This document shows, in pieces, positions 55,178 through 64,000 of a stretch of 64,000 nucleotides of DNA (its first letter is position 1; the number at the start of each line of letters is the position of its first letter). Under the pieces are notes generated by a model. That model was not told the DNA's origin. It ran no database searches and worked only from the letters and a program-made list of their open reading frames with translations. The stretch comes from Arcobacter defluvii (lineage in GTDB: Bacteria > Campylobacterota > Campylobacteria > Campylobacterales > Arcobacteraceae): NCBI RefSeq assembly GCF_013201725.1, contig NZ_CP053835.1:744001-808000 (forward strand), in the 5' to 3' direction. The translations under genes and the position numbers were made by a program.

Positions 55178-56695
55178 TTATATTTCTTGATCTGATAAAA
55201 GATCTATTTCTTGTTTAATTGGTTTCATTGCTGGGAAAAGTAATACATCTCTAATAGAGTGTTCATTTGTTAACATCATTACTAATCTATCAATACCAAT
55301 ACCTTGACCCGCTGTTGGAGCCATTCCATAAGATAATGCATTTACAAAATCTTCATCCATTTCATGTGCTTCATCATCACCACTATTTTTTGCTGCCATT
55401 TGTCCTTCAAATCTTTGAAGTTGGTCTAATGGGTCATTTAACTCACTAAAGGCATTTGCAATTTCTTTACCTGCAATAAATAACTCAAATCTATCTGTTA
55501 AATGTGGTTTTTCATCATTTCTTCTTGCAAGTGGAGAAATTTCTACTGGATATTCAGTTATAAATGTAGGATTGATTAATTTTTCTTCAACATATTCATC
55601 AAATAATTCACCTTGTAGTTGTCCTAAATTCATATTTTCATTTGCTTCAAGATTATTTGCTCTTAAAAATGCAAGAATTTTATCTTTATCTTCAACTATG
55701 TCTTGTGGTACTCCACCAATTTCATATAAAGATTGAATTAATGGAATCTCTGTAAATTTATTAAAATCAATTTTTAATTCACCATAAGGTAGAAGAGTTG
55801 GTAAATTTAAATGTTCAAATAAATATTCAAAATATTCTTTTGTAATAACAATTAAATCTTTGTAAGTTTTATATGCCCAATAAAATTCAATAGAAGTAAA
55901 TTCTGGATTATGAGTTGCATCCATTCCTTCATTTCTAAAGTTTCTATTAATTTCAAATACAGCTTCGAATCCACCAACTATTAATCTTTTTAAATATAAT
56001 TCTGGTGCAATTCTTAAAAATCTATCAACACCTAAAGCATTGTGATGAGTAACAAATGGTTTTGCATTCGCTCCTCCTGCAATTGGGTGCATCATTGGAG
56101 TTTCAACTTCTAAGAAACCTTTGTTTTCAAAGAATCTTCTTGTAAGACTTATAACTTTACTTCTAATTTGAAAAGTTTTTCTAACTTCACTATTCATAAT
56201 TAAATCTAAATATCTTTGTCTATATCTTAACTCTTTATCTTGGATTCCATGATATTTTTCAGGAAGTGGAGAAATGGCTTTTGTAAGTATTTTTAAACCA
56301 TCAGCGTGAAGTGAAAGTTCTCCTTGTCCTGTAACAAATGGGAAACCTGAAACTTCTATAATATCTCCAACTTCAACATTTTTTTTGAAAATGTCATTGT
56401 AAAAACCTTCTGGTAAATTATCTCTTGATACATAAATTTGAAGCATTCCACTTTCATCTTCTATTTTTACAAATGCAGCTTTTCCCATAAGTCTAAAAAA
56501 TTTAATTCTACCTGCAACTGTATAATTTCTATTTTCATCTCTTTTTTCTTCGATTTGTAAAATATCACTATTTACATTTAGATATTTTGCAATTGTACAA
56601 TTTCTTGAACTTTCATTTGAATAAGGGTTAATCCCTGCTTCTCTTAACTTCTCTGCTTTTTCTATTCTTTGTTGTATATAATTATTTTCAAACAA
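55178..56695 (-). CDS. lysS: Lysyl-tRNA synthetase (class II)
   Basis: The 505-residue protein has the N-terminal OB fold ([23 protein letters not shown]), motif 2 region [23 protein letters not shown], and motif 3 [20 protein letters not shown]. It charges tRNA-Lys. It continues the cvpA-lysS-glyA series and has normal length. Confidence 0.97.
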   Translation of the reverse strand: MFENNYIQQRIEKAEKLREAGINPYSNESSRNCTIAKYLNVNSDILQIEEKRDENRNYTVAGRIKFFRLMGKAAFVKIEDESGMLQIYVSRDNLPEGFYNDIFKKNVEVGDIIEVSGFPFVTGQGELSLHADGLKILTKAISPLPEKYHGIQDKELRYRQRYLDLIMNSEVRKTFQIRSKVISLTRRFFENKGFLEVETPMMHPIAGGANAKPFVTHHNALGVDRFLRIAPELYLKRLIVGGFEAVFEINRNFRNEGMDATHNPEFTSIEFYWAYKTYKDLIVITKEYFEYLFEHLNLPTLLPYGELKIDFNKFTEIPLIQSLYEIGGVPQDIVEDKDKILAFLRANNLEANENMNLGQLQGELFDEYVEEKLINPTFITEYPVEISPLARRNDEKPHLTDRFELFIAGKEIANAFSELNDPLDQLQRFEGQMAAKNSGDDEAHEMDEDFVNALSYGMAPTAGQGIGIDRLVMMLTNEHSIRDVLLFPAMKPIKQEIDLLSDQEI

Positions 56696-56707
56696 TATTA
56701 AATCCCT

Positions 56708-57442
56708 TTATTGATTTTCTTCTGGTTTATTTGCAATATTTTTTAATTTTTCTTTTATCGCATCTACTTGTTCCGAAGTTTTATTTGTAGAATCTTCTAT
56801 TTTTTCTTCTACTTGTTGTATAACTTCTTCTTTCACAGCTTCTTGAACATCATTTACAGTTGAATTAACTTCTTCTTTGATATTTGAAGTAGCATCTTTA
56901 ATAATTGGAGCATCTTTTACCGTTTTTACAGCTTTATCAAAACTATTAGCAATAGAATCGGTATCTAATTTTATGATATATGATCCAACGCTAATTAGAT
57001 GTGGCATTACAATAGAAGTTGCAAATTTCTCATCAATAACTTTTCTGAAAGAATGAACTTGATAAAGCGCATAGGCAATAACTGAAAAAATTAAAAATAT
57101 TTTAGCTGCACCAAATACAAATCCTAAAATTCTATCAATTATTCCTAATCCACTTGCAGAAAATATTTTACTAACCACAAGTCCAGCACTATAAACAACA
57201 AGCCAAACACCAACTAAAGCAACTACAAATCCAATTAATTTGATAGTTGCTTCATTTTCTAATACTAATATTGGAGCTAATAAATCACCTGTTTCTTTTG
57301 AAATCCTTGAAGCTACAAAAATTGCACCAATGATTCCAATAATTCCAAAAACTTCTTTGATAAGCCCTCTAAATAGACCTTTTAATCCTAAAATAAGAGT
57401 AATAGATATTATTATTAAATCAAAAATAGCAAAACCTTGCAT
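56708..57442 (-). CDS. CvpA-family membrane protein
   Basis: The 244-residue protein has four membrane helices within the first about 130 residues, with the CvpA pattern FDLIIISITLILGLKGLFRGLIKEVFG at the N-terminus. It then has IDRILGFVFGAAKIFLIFSVIAY. The C-terminal 90 residues are acidic and helical, rich in Val/Glu/Lys repeats (VKEEVIQQVEEKIED). CvpA proteins affect colicin V production and envelope stress survival; the molecular role is unclear. It begins the cvpA-lysS-glyA series. Confidence 0.85.
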   Translation of the reverse strand: MQGFAIFDLIIISITLILGLKGLFRGLIKEVFGIIGIIGAIFVASRISKETGDLLAPILVLENEATIKLIGFVVALVGVWLVVYSAGLVVSKIFSASGLGIIDRILGFVFGAAKIFLIFSVIAYALYQVHSFRKVIDEKFATSIVMPHLISVGSYIIKLDTDSIANSFDKAVKTVKDAPIIKDATSNIKEEVNSTVNDVQEAVKEEVIQQVEEKIEDSTNKTSEQVDAIKEKLKNIANKPEENQ

Positions 57443-57498
57443 AAAAATCCTTTTCTTATTAATGCGGGTATTGTATCTAATCTTTTCAAAATAGAAGT

Positions 57499-59574
57499 TT
57501 AATTAAAATCAATAATAAAATTAGTTCCAGAATATTCTTTATTCTCATAGTCAAAGGTTACATTTTTAATATCAATTTTATAAGCTAAATTTTTTACAAA
57601 AAATTCTTGAACTACATAAAGACCTAATCCAACGCCAAAAGCTTGGTGTTTTGTAGTAAAATATGGTTCTAGTATTTTTGAGAGTAATTTCTCATCTATT
57701 CCATTTCCTGTATCTTTTATTTGTAAGATTTTATTTGTAAAATCAATAAAAATATATCTCTCATCTTCCTGTTTATTTTCTATCAAAGCATAAACTGAGT
57801 TATCAAGAATATTTAAAATTGCTTGAGAAAAGTCATTTTTATTACAATCCAAAATCATATCATTGTCATAAGTAAATATGCATTTTATTGAATTTTTTTC
57901 AAATATTGAGTCAAAAAAATTAATGGTGTTTTTTATTGATTCTACAAAGGAAAATCTTACTATGCTATCATCTTTATTGAAAAAATTTGTAAAGTTTTCT
58001 ATTGTATTTGAAAGTCTTTGAGTATTATCTATTATGGTATTGCAAGAGTTATTAAAATCTTCATTAGTTAAAGAATTTAACTCTTTTTGGATTTTCATTC
58101 CACTTGCTATTGTACTTATTACACTTAAAGGTTGTCTCCATTGATGAGCAATATTTTTTAAAGTATCTGCAATCGCAGCTATTTTTGATTGTTGATAAAG
58201 CAATCTATCTTTTTCTTTATCTTTTTCTATTTGTTCAACTTCTTTTGTTATATCTGTAAATGTAGCTATTATGTAATTTTCATTATTTATCATTGAAGCT
58301 TTTAATGAAAAATGAGTAATTTTATCATTTGAGTTTTTTATAGCAACTTTAAAATTTTTATCTTCATTATTTAAAACATATTCCGCCCAATTTTTGCCAC
58401 CATAATCTTTTTTTATTATATAAAATTCATTGTCCATATCAAGAAAAGTATTACAAATACAAACATAATTCTTTCTAAATTCTTCTAGATTATTTGCATC
58501 TTTAAAAAAATCATATAATTTTTTATTTGCATCAATTATCTCTTCACCATTTGTAATTACGATTATATTTGATTGAGAATCTAAGATTGATTGTTTTTTA
58601 TTTTCTTGAGATTTTATCTCTTTTAGATGAGATGAATATAAATAGATTAGAAATGAGAAAAATATTATGATTAGTGCAATTACAGAAACCATGATAATTT
58701 GAACTTTAAATGATTTTACAATTTGTAAATCAATATTATTTAAATCCATAAAATTTATAATGTAAGCTAATTTTTCATTATTCTTGTTATATAAAATAAA
58801 ATTTGAAATTAGATAACCATTTTCAACAATATAATTTGGAATATTGATATATTTTTCTACATCATTGTTTTTTACATAATTTACTAAATCCATATTCGCA
58901 TTTTTATTTGCAATATAATAATCATCTATAAAAATATTTGTATATGGATATTTTAATATTTTTCTATATTTTTTATCAGTGATTACTAAACAATCAATAT
59001 TATTTTCTTTTAAATCTTTGGAGATAGAATTGAAGTGAGTGATAACTTCTAAAGCTCCTAAAAAATTGTTGTTATAATCAAAAATAGGTGTTCTTGCTTT
59101 TAATGTAAGATTAAATAAAGCTACACTTATTGAAGTAGAAACATTTTGATTTGTTAAAGTGTTTTTTAAATCTTTTCTAAAAAGTAAATTATCACCTTTT
59201 AAATCAGTCCAAGAACGATAAACACTTTTTCCATTTTTATCAACTATTTGAATCCAAACATTTTTATATTTTGAATATTGATTTAACTCATCTGAAATTT
59301 TTTTATATTCTAATTTATCATAATCTTTATTTTCCATAAGTCTATATAAACTATCATTTTTTGCAAGTGCAAGAGCTATTGCTAAAGTAGTATTTTGTTT
59401 GTCTTTTATAAGATTTTGAGTCGTTTTTACAATATTTATATGTGTTGAATTATAAATAGATTTTAAAAGATTCTCTTGTTTACTTGAAATATAATAATAG
59501 GTTCCTAAAATTATGAAAGTTGTAAGAGTTAAAAATAATAAAATTATGATGTAGATATTCTTTTTTGATGTCAT
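57499..59574 (-). CDS. Membrane sensor histidine kinase with Cache-like and PAS domains
   Basis: The 691-residue protein has TM1 about 7-28 and TM2 about 291-312 around a periplasmic Cache-like sensor (VWIQIVDKNGKSVYRSW; FLGALEVITHF). A cytoplasmic PAS-like domain spans about 325-445 and ends ATFTDITKE. H477 in NIAHQWRQPL is the phosphoacceptor. The ATPase part has NILDNSVYAL, IKDTGNGID and GVGLGLYVVQEF. No regulator lies adjacent. Its kinase core resembles the one at 7394-9169 (HQWRQPLSVIS), so the two are paralogues with different sensors. Confidence 0.9.
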   Translation of the reverse strand: MTSKKNIYIIILLFLTLTTFIILGTYYYISSKQENLLKSIYNSTHINIVKTTQNLIKDKQNTTLAIALALAKNDSLYRLMENKDYDKLEYKKISDELNQYSKYKNVWIQIVDKNGKSVYRSWTDLKGDNLLFRKDLKNTLTNQNVSTSISVALFNLTLKARTPIFDYNNNFLGALEVITHFNSISKDLKENNIDCLVITDKKYRKILKYPYTNIFIDDYYIANKNANMDLVNYVKNNDVEKYINIPNYIVENGYLISNFILYNKNNEKLAYIINFMDLNNIDLQIVKSFKVQIIMVSVIALIIIFFSFLIYLYSSHLKEIKSQENKKQSILDSQSNIIVITNGEEIIDANKKLYDFFKDANNLEEFRKNYVCICNTFLDMDNEFYIIKKDYGGKNWAEYVLNNEDKNFKVAIKNSNDKITHFSLKASMINNENYIIATFTDITKEVEQIEKDKEKDRLLYQQSKIAAIADTLKNIAHQWRQPLSVISTIASGMKIQKELNSLTNEDFNNSCNTIIDNTQRLSNTIENFTNFFNKDDSIVRFSFVESIKNTINFFDSIFEKNSIKCIFTYDNDMILDCNKNDFSQAILNILDNSVYALIENKQEDERYIFIDFTNKILQIKDTGNGIDEKLLSKILEPYFTTKHQAFGVGLGLYVVQEFFVKNLAYKIDIKNVTFDYENKEYSGTNFIIDFN

Positions 59575-59676
59575 ATGATTACAGTAACTTATTGCTAAAT
59601 TTATTAGCTTTGATTATATAAAATAACTTCTTTTTTTTTTATTAAAATGTTTCATATTAAATTAATATTTTTGTGA

Positions 59677-59682
59677 TAAAAT
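59677..59682 (+). promoter_or_regulatory. -10 box very close to the ispG start codon
   Basis: TGTGA-TAAAAT ends eight bases before the ATG at 59690, after T-rich DNA. With a normal 6-7 base gap, transcription would start at about 59689, leaving essentially no leader. No Shine-Dalgarno sequence is visible between. Confidence 0.45.
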
Positions 59683-59689
59683 CTCGTTT

Positions 59690-60751
59690 ATGATAAAAAG
59701 ATACCCAACAAAACAGATATTCGTAGGAAATGTTCCTATTGGTGGTGATGCACCAATTCCAGTACAATCAATGACTTTTTCAAAAACATCAGATGTTAAA
59801 GCAACAGTAGAACAAATCACAAAATTACATTTTGCTGGTGCTGATATAGTAAGAGTTGCTGTTCCAAATATGGAAGCAGCCTTGGCATTAAAAGAGATTA
59901 AATCACAAGTAGAATTGCCACTTGTAGCAGATATTCATTTTCATTATAAATTAGCTTTGGTTGCTGCTGAAGTTGTGGATTGTATTAGAATCAATCCAGG
60001 AAATATTGGTGATAAAAATAGAGTTCAAGAAGTTGTTAAGGCTTGTACAGAGCGAAATATACCTATTAGAATTGGAGTAAATTCTGGGTCGCTTGAAAAG
60101 CAATTTGAAGACAAATATGGACAAACGCCTCAAGGTATGGTAGCTAGTGCTGATTACAATATCAAGTATCTTGAAGATTTAGGATTTACAAATTTAAAAG
60201 TTTCACTAAAAGCAAGTGATGTTCAAAGAACAGTAGAAGCTTATAGAATGTTAAGACCTATGAATAATTATCCATTTCATTTAGGTGTTACAGAAGCTGG
60301 AACTCAATTTCACTCAACTATTAAATCATCAATAGCTTTAGGTTCACTTTTACTTGATGGAATAGGAGATACTTTAAGAGTATCTATGACAGGAGAACTT
60401 GAAGAAGAGATAAAAGTTGGACGTGCAATACTAAAAGATGTCGGAATTGCAAAAGAGGGATTAAATATCGTTTCTTGTCCTACTTGTGGAAGAATAGAAG
60501 CAGATTTAGTAAGTGCAGTTACAGAAATAGAAAATAGAACAAAACATATTAAAACACCACTAGATGTTTCAGTTATGGGATGTGTTGTAAATGCAATAGG
60601 TGAAGCAAAAAGTGCAGATGTTGCAATTGCATTTGGAAAAGGAAGTGGACTTGTAATGAAAAAAGGTGAAATCATAGCCAAACTTTCAGGTAGTGAATTA
60701 ATAAACAAATTTATTGAGGAAGTAGAAATAGAGGCAGAAAAAAGAAAATAA
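59690..60751 (+). CDS. ispG: 4-hydroxy-3-methylbut-2-enyl-diphosphate synthase
   Basis: The 353-residue GcpE/IspG protein has [40 protein letters not shown] and the [4Fe-4S] ligand set in [11 protein letters not shown] plus the later [17 protein letters not shown]. It converts methylerythritol cyclodiphosphate to HMBPP in the MEP isoprenoid pathway. Its last base is shared with the ATG of the diguanylate cyclase (TAATG), so the two are translationally coupled. The start has no clear ribosome-binding site. Confidence 0.96.
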   Translation: MIKRYPTKQIFVGNVPIGGDAPIPVQSMTFSKTSDVKATVEQITKLHFAGADIVRVAVPNMEAALALKEIKSQVELPLVADIHFHYKLALVAAEVVDCIRINPGNIGDKNRVQEVVKACTERNIPIRIGVNSGSLEKQFEDKYGQTPQGMVASADYNIKYLEDLGFTNLKVSLKASDVQRTVEAYRMLRPMNNYPFHLGVTEAGTQFHSTIKSSIALGSLLLDGIGDTLRVSMTGELEEEIKVGRAILKDVGIAKEGLNIVSCPTCGRIEADLVSAVTEIENRTKHIKTPLDVSVMGCVVNAIGEAKSADVAIAFGKGSGLVMKKGEIIAKLSGSELINKFIEEVEIEAEKRK

Positions 60752-62046
60752 TGCAAACTGCAAAAGCTAATTTTCAATTTTTTTTGGCGACTGAAGTTGA
60801 ATCTATCACTGATGAATTTTTGAAGAAGTATATTATAAATGTGCGAGATATTGAAGATGAAGAGTTTGAAGAGATAAAAAACTTTTTTTCTTTGATAATA
60901 AAATACATTTGTACAAGCCAGATAGATAAAGCAGTTATAATTTGTAAAGAGTTGATACATAACAACATTGGATTGGGCATTCCATATGTTATGTTGACTC
61001 ATGAATTAATCAATCTAATAGGCTTGATTATGAAAAAGTTACTTTATAAAAATGCAAAAAATGAACTTTATGAATTGTATCAGTTACAAGCAGTTTTTGA
61101 AGATACTATCGCAAAAATCTATTTAGATAAATATGTAAAAGATTTACAAAAGAAAAATTCTTTGAGAATATCAGGACTTAGTGATATATATGAACAAAAT
61201 ATTATTTTGTATTATAAATCTCATTTAGAATGGCTAACAGATTTATCAACAGCAGTTTCTCTAAGAGAAAATAGATTTTTCCCTGAAACAAATCATAATT
61301 TATGTGTTTTTGGTAAATGGTTATTAGATTCAGGAAAAAATATAATACAAAATAATTCAAAATATAAAAATATTTCAAAGTTACATGAAAATTTACATTT
61401 TATTGCAAAGCAGATTCAAAATTATATTTTAGAAGAAAAACCAAATAATCATATAATATTGACATATTTAGAAAAATGTGAAATGTTGTCTTTATCTTTG
61501 GGAACAGAATTGGCTTTGATTGATAATACTTTGATAAATTCTCAAGCTTCAAAAGACCCTTTAACAGGTGCTTTAAATAGACAAAGATTAAATAAACTTT
61601 ATACAAATCAACTAGAAATATCTTTTGCCACAAGCGAGCCTTTTGTTCTTGCTATGTGTGATTTTGATTTTTTTAAAAAAATAAATGATAATTATGGTCA
61701 TATAGCAGGAGATAAAATGCTTGAAAATTTTGTCCCATTAGTGAAACAAACTCTTAGAACTTCGGATATGATTATTAGATATGGTGGTGAAGAGTTTATA
61801 TTTATTTTACCTGCAATAAAAGAGAAAAAAGCAAGAGAATTATTGAATGAAGTAAAAGAAAATTTTGCAAAATTTGTATTAGATTATGAAAATCATAAAA
61901 TATCTACGACTTTAAGTATAGGGATGTATGAAATCAATCCTGAAAATTGTGATAGAAGTTTTTTTAGAGATTCAAATAATGCAATCTCAATAGTCGATAA
62001 AAAATTATATGAAGCAAAAAATAGCGGTAGAAATAGGGTTTGTTGA
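60751..62046 (+). CDS. Diguanylate cyclase with CZB zinc-binding domain
   Basis: The 431-residue protein has a helical N-terminal part (1-140, unrecognised), a CZB domain (about 150-230), and a GGDEF domain (about 265-431). H158, C185, H212 and H216 form the 3His-1Cys zinc set; the last three have the spacing of E. coli DgcZ (27 and 4). RYGGEEF is the active site, and RTSD five residues earlier is the I-site. It probably makes cyclic di-GMP under zinc control. Its ATG overlaps the ispG stop. Confidence 0.87.
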   Translation: MQTAKANFQFFLATEVESITDEFLKKYIINVRDIEDEEFEEIKNFFSLIIKYICTSQIDKAVIICKELIHNNIGLGIPYVMLTHELINLIGLIMKKLLYKNAKNELYELYQLQAVFEDTIAKIYLDKYVKDLQKKNSLRISGLSDIYEQNIILYYKSHLEWLTDLSTAVSLRENRFFPETNHNLCVFGKWLLDSGKNIIQNNSKYKNISKLHENLHFIAKQIQNYILEEKPNNHIILTYLEKCEMLSLSLGTELALIDNTLINSQASKDPLTGALNRQRLNKLYTNQLEISFATSEPFVLAMCDFDFFKKINDNYGHIAGDKMLENFVPLVKQTLRTSDMIIRYGGEEFIFILPAIKEKKARELLNEVKENFAKFVLDYENHKISTTLSIGMYEINPENCDRSFFRDSNNAISIVDKKLYEAKNSGRNRVC

Positions 62047-62098
62047 TACTTTAATTTGCTTTTAGATACAATCATTTCCTTAAAAAATTGGAGACGGA

Positions 62099-63541
62099 AT
62101 GGATAGTGTTTATAGTATAAATATTGAAAGAGCTGTATTAAGTTCTATTTTATTTAACCCAGAAGAGTTAGAAGATGTTTTAGGTGTATTAAAACCAAAA
62201 GATTTTTATCTTCCAGCTCATAAAAAAATTTTTGAAGTGATGGTAAAACTTCATAATGATGATATGCCAATAGATGAAGAATTTATACGAAAAAGACTTG
62301 ATTCTAAAGATGTTGATGACTCTATCTTACTTGAAATTCTTTCTGCAAATCCAATAACAAATACTTTAGCTTATGTAAGAGAAATCAAAGATGGTGCGGT
62401 AAAAAGAGAATTAGCCTCACTAGCAACAACTATAAAAAAAGTGGCTATTGAAGAAGAAGTAAGTGCAAATGAAGCACTTGATACTATTCAAGGTGAACTT
62501 TATAAAATATCAACAGATAGTGCAACTAGCGAATTAAAAGATATGCATACTATCACTCATGATACTTTATCTTATATTGAAAAGATGAAAAAACTTGGAA
62601 ATAAACATCTTATTGGTGAAACAACAGGTTTTGATGCACTTGATAGAAGAACGACAGGTTTTAATGAAGGGGATTTGATAATCATAGCAGCACGGCCAGC
62701 TATGGGGAAAACTGCCCTTGTACTTAATATGGCACTTAAAAATGTGGAAAGAGGAAAAGGAGTAATATTTTTCTCTCTAGAGATGCCAGCAGAACAACTA
62801 ATGCTTAGGATGTTGGCTGCAAAAACTTCTATTCCTTTACAAAATCTTAGAAAAGGTGATATGGATGATTCTCAATGGTCAAATCTTAGTGCAGCTTTTG
62901 ATGATTTAAATAAAAAGAAACTTTTTGTTGATGATGGTGGAAGTATTAATATCAACCAACTTAGAGCAAGAGTGAGAAAGTTAGCTCAAAATGAAGCAAA
63001 CAATATAAAACTTGTGATTATTGATTATCTTCAACTAATGCAAGGAACTGGAAATAAAGATAGACACCAAGAAGTTTCTGATATTTCAAGAGGTTTAAAA
63101 ATGCTTGCAAGGGAGATGAAAATACCTATTATTGCACTTTCTCAGCTAAATAGGGGACTTGAAAATAGACCAGATAAAAGACCTATGTTAAGTGATTTAA
63201 GAGAATCTGGAGCTATTGAGCAAGATGCTGATATCATCATGTTTGTTTATAGAGATGATGTTTATAAAGAGAGAGACGAAGCTAAAAAAGAAAAAGAAGC
63301 AAAAGATAAAGGTGAAGATTATAAATCTAAATTTATAAATAAACCAGTTGAAGAAGCAGAAGTTATTATAGGTAAGCAAAGAAATGGTCCAATTGGAACA
63401 GTTAAACTTGATTTCCAAAAAGCACTTACAAGATTTGTTGATAAAGAAAATGAAAATAGTGCAGCTCCAATAGAAGTGATATTTGAAAATATTGCTGATA
63501 CAGAAAAAGAGACAAATATTGATATACCTGATATTTTGTAA
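62099..63541 (+). CDS. dnaB: Replicative DNA helicase
   Basis: The 480-residue protein has the DnaB N-domain (NIERAVLSSILFNPEELEDVLGVL) and the RecA-like C-domain with Walker A AARPAMGKTALVLN (about 200-213), then GVIFFSLEMPAEQLMLRM, NIKLVIIDYLQLM, MKIPIIALSQLNRGLENR and SDLRESGAIEQDADIIMFVYR. It is the hexameric fork helicase. No intein is present. Start follows TTGGAG. Confidence 0.97.
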   Translation: MDSVYSINIERAVLSSILFNPEELEDVLGVLKPKDFYLPAHKKIFEVMVKLHNDDMPIDEEFIRKRLDSKDVDDSILLEILSANPITNTLAYVREIKDGAVKRELASLATTIKKVAIEEEVSANEALDTIQGELYKISTDSATSELKDMHTITHDTLSYIEKMKKLGNKHLIGETTGFDALDRRTTGFNEGDLIIIAARPAMGKTALVLNMALKNVERGKGVIFFSLEMPAEQLMLRMLAAKTSIPLQNLRKGDMDDSQWSNLSAAFDDLNKKKLFVDDGGSININQLRARVRKLAQNEANNIKLVIIDYLQLMQGTGNKDRHQEVSDISRGLKMLAREMKIPIIALSQLNRGLENRPDKRPMLSDLRESGAIEQDADIIMFVYRDDVYKERDEAKKEKEAKDKGEDYKSKFINKPVEEAEVIIGKQRNGPIGTVKLDFQKALTRFVDKENENSAAPIEVIFENIADTEKETNIDIPDIL

Positions 63542-63687
63542 TTTAGAATAACAATAATTTTTAAAAAATAATATAATTATCCCTTATAATTAGTTACTAA
63601 ATGACACATAAAATGAGATTTGTTTGAGATTTTAATATTAAATTTTCAATATTTAAAAAAAGAGTCCAAAAAGAGTCATTTACAAGT

Positions 63688-63693
63688 TATAAT
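63688..63693 (+). promoter_or_regulatory. -10 box for the Wzz-type gene
   Basis: TATAAT followed by AACAAC, 33 bp before the TTG at 63727, in the 185-bp gap after dnaB. The gap also holds a short direct repeat, AAAAAGAGTC twice (from about 63656 and 63669), just upstream of the -10. Confidence 0.5.
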
Positions 63694-63726
63694 AACAACT
63701 AATTTTAGAATAGGGAAGATAGAGTT

Positions 63727-64000
63727 TTGCAAGAAAAAGAATATATAGTTGAAGATGAAATAGATTTGAAAGAGTTATTTAAAGTACTTTGGAACAAAAG
63801 AGTATTTATTTTAATTATTACAGCAATTATTACACTATTAGCAATAATTTATGTAAATATAAAAACACCAATTTATGAGGTAAAATCAGTAGTACGAATA
63901 GGTTATATTGGTGGAGCTTTAGTTGAAAATAGTAATGTTTTAGAAAAAAAATTAAGGCTTATTTTTAATGTTGATATTCCTCAACAAATAACAAAAGATG
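63727..64000 (+). CDS. Wzz-family polysaccharide chain-length/export protein, partial
   Basis: The frame runs from TTG 63727 (AGGGAAG upstream) to the window end, 91 codons. EDEIDLKELFKVLWNKRVFI followed by a membrane helix (LIITAIITLLAIIYVNI, about 29-45) and TPIYEVKSVVRIGYIGG is the N-terminal Wzz layout. Wzz proteins set O-antigen or capsule/exopolysaccharide length; a polysaccharide locus probably begins here beyond the edge. Confidence 0.8.
   Translation, partial: MQEKEYIVEDEIDLKELFKVLWNKRVFILIITAIITLLAIIYVNIKTPIYEVKSVVRIGYIGGALVENSNVLEKKLRLIFNVDIPQQITKD

Noticed and set aside
60310-61002. 230-codon minus-strand ORF opposite ispG and the cyclase gene
   Set aside because: It is antisense to two strongly conserved genes, Ser/Ile/Phe-rich as expected for a mirror frame, and has no recognisable domain.
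63656-63680. Two AAAAAGAGTC copies upstream of the Wzz-type gene as a CRISPR-like or iteron repeat
   Set aside because: Only two short A-rich copies; too few and too simple for an array or origin.

Overview
The window is about 27% GC and tightly packed, with short intergenic gaps. It looks like a chromosomal segment of a Campylobacterota bacterium close to Arcobacter/Aliarcobacter. The reasons are the codon and base composition, the spoT-rpoZ-pyrH and rplY-pth blocks, the CheV protein, a NifS/NifU pair beside a Suf operon, HQWRQPL-type sensor kinases, and TATAAT -10 boxes behind T-rich upstream DNA. I saw no rRNA, tRNA, CRISPR array, insertion sequence or prophage.

Layout. 1-2000 is a small accessory or decaying patch: a PhzF-like gene cut by the window edge, a broken alpha/beta hydrolase gene, a broken HDOD-domain gene, and an XRE regulator behind two near-identical palindromes. 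2003-7181 (minus) is sufBCDSE plus a SufT-like gene. 7394-10644 holds an orphan sensor kinase and a Cache-HAMP-PAS sensor that has lost its output domain. 10806-13016 is nifS-nifU. 13070-20069 holds an exporter with its AraC-type regulator, an SF1 helicase, a CBS protein, a TauE-type permease, a diguanylate cyclase and a small acidic protein. 20130-24946 has a hemerythrin plus a haem-type membrane protein, argH, cheV and tcdA. 25008-29456 runs greA, an LpxH-like phosphatase, an unknown membrane-anchored protein, uvrB and nth. 29954-33606 holds glpD and a copper-type TonB receptor. 33617-41385 holds an HD phosphohydrolase, a DUF2156 protein with a GNAT partner, rpiB-lepB-folD, and rplY-pth-LptF/G-nudix. 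41348-59574 is a long minus-strand series: amidase, nitronate monooxygenase-like, tyrS, spoT, rpoZ, pyrH, an unknown ATPase, pdxA, pdxJ, trpE, SPOR protein, glyA, lysS, cvpA and a second orphan kinase. 59690-64000 has ispG, a zinc-type diguanylate cyclase, dnaB and the start of a Wzz-type gene.

How parts work together. Two complete Fe-S assembly routes (Suf and NifSU) sit about 3.5 kb apart. Their promoters carry the same pair of 11-bp inverted half-sites, arranged with different spacing, which suggests a shared regulator. Fe-S clients in the window include nth and ispG. Cell-envelope genes (lepB, LptF/G, amidase, SPOR protein, LpxH-like, Wzz) and translation genes (rplY, pth, tyrS, lysS) make up most of the remainder.

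Most of the region is ordinary housekeeping, and I do not see a clear new defence or biosynthetic system. The points most worth a second look are: uvrB appearing to start at AUA and the amidase also lacking any canonical start; the shared suf/nif operator; the XRE double palindrome; the complete CxxxM-HxM copper signature in the TonB receptor; and the decayed genes near the left edge.
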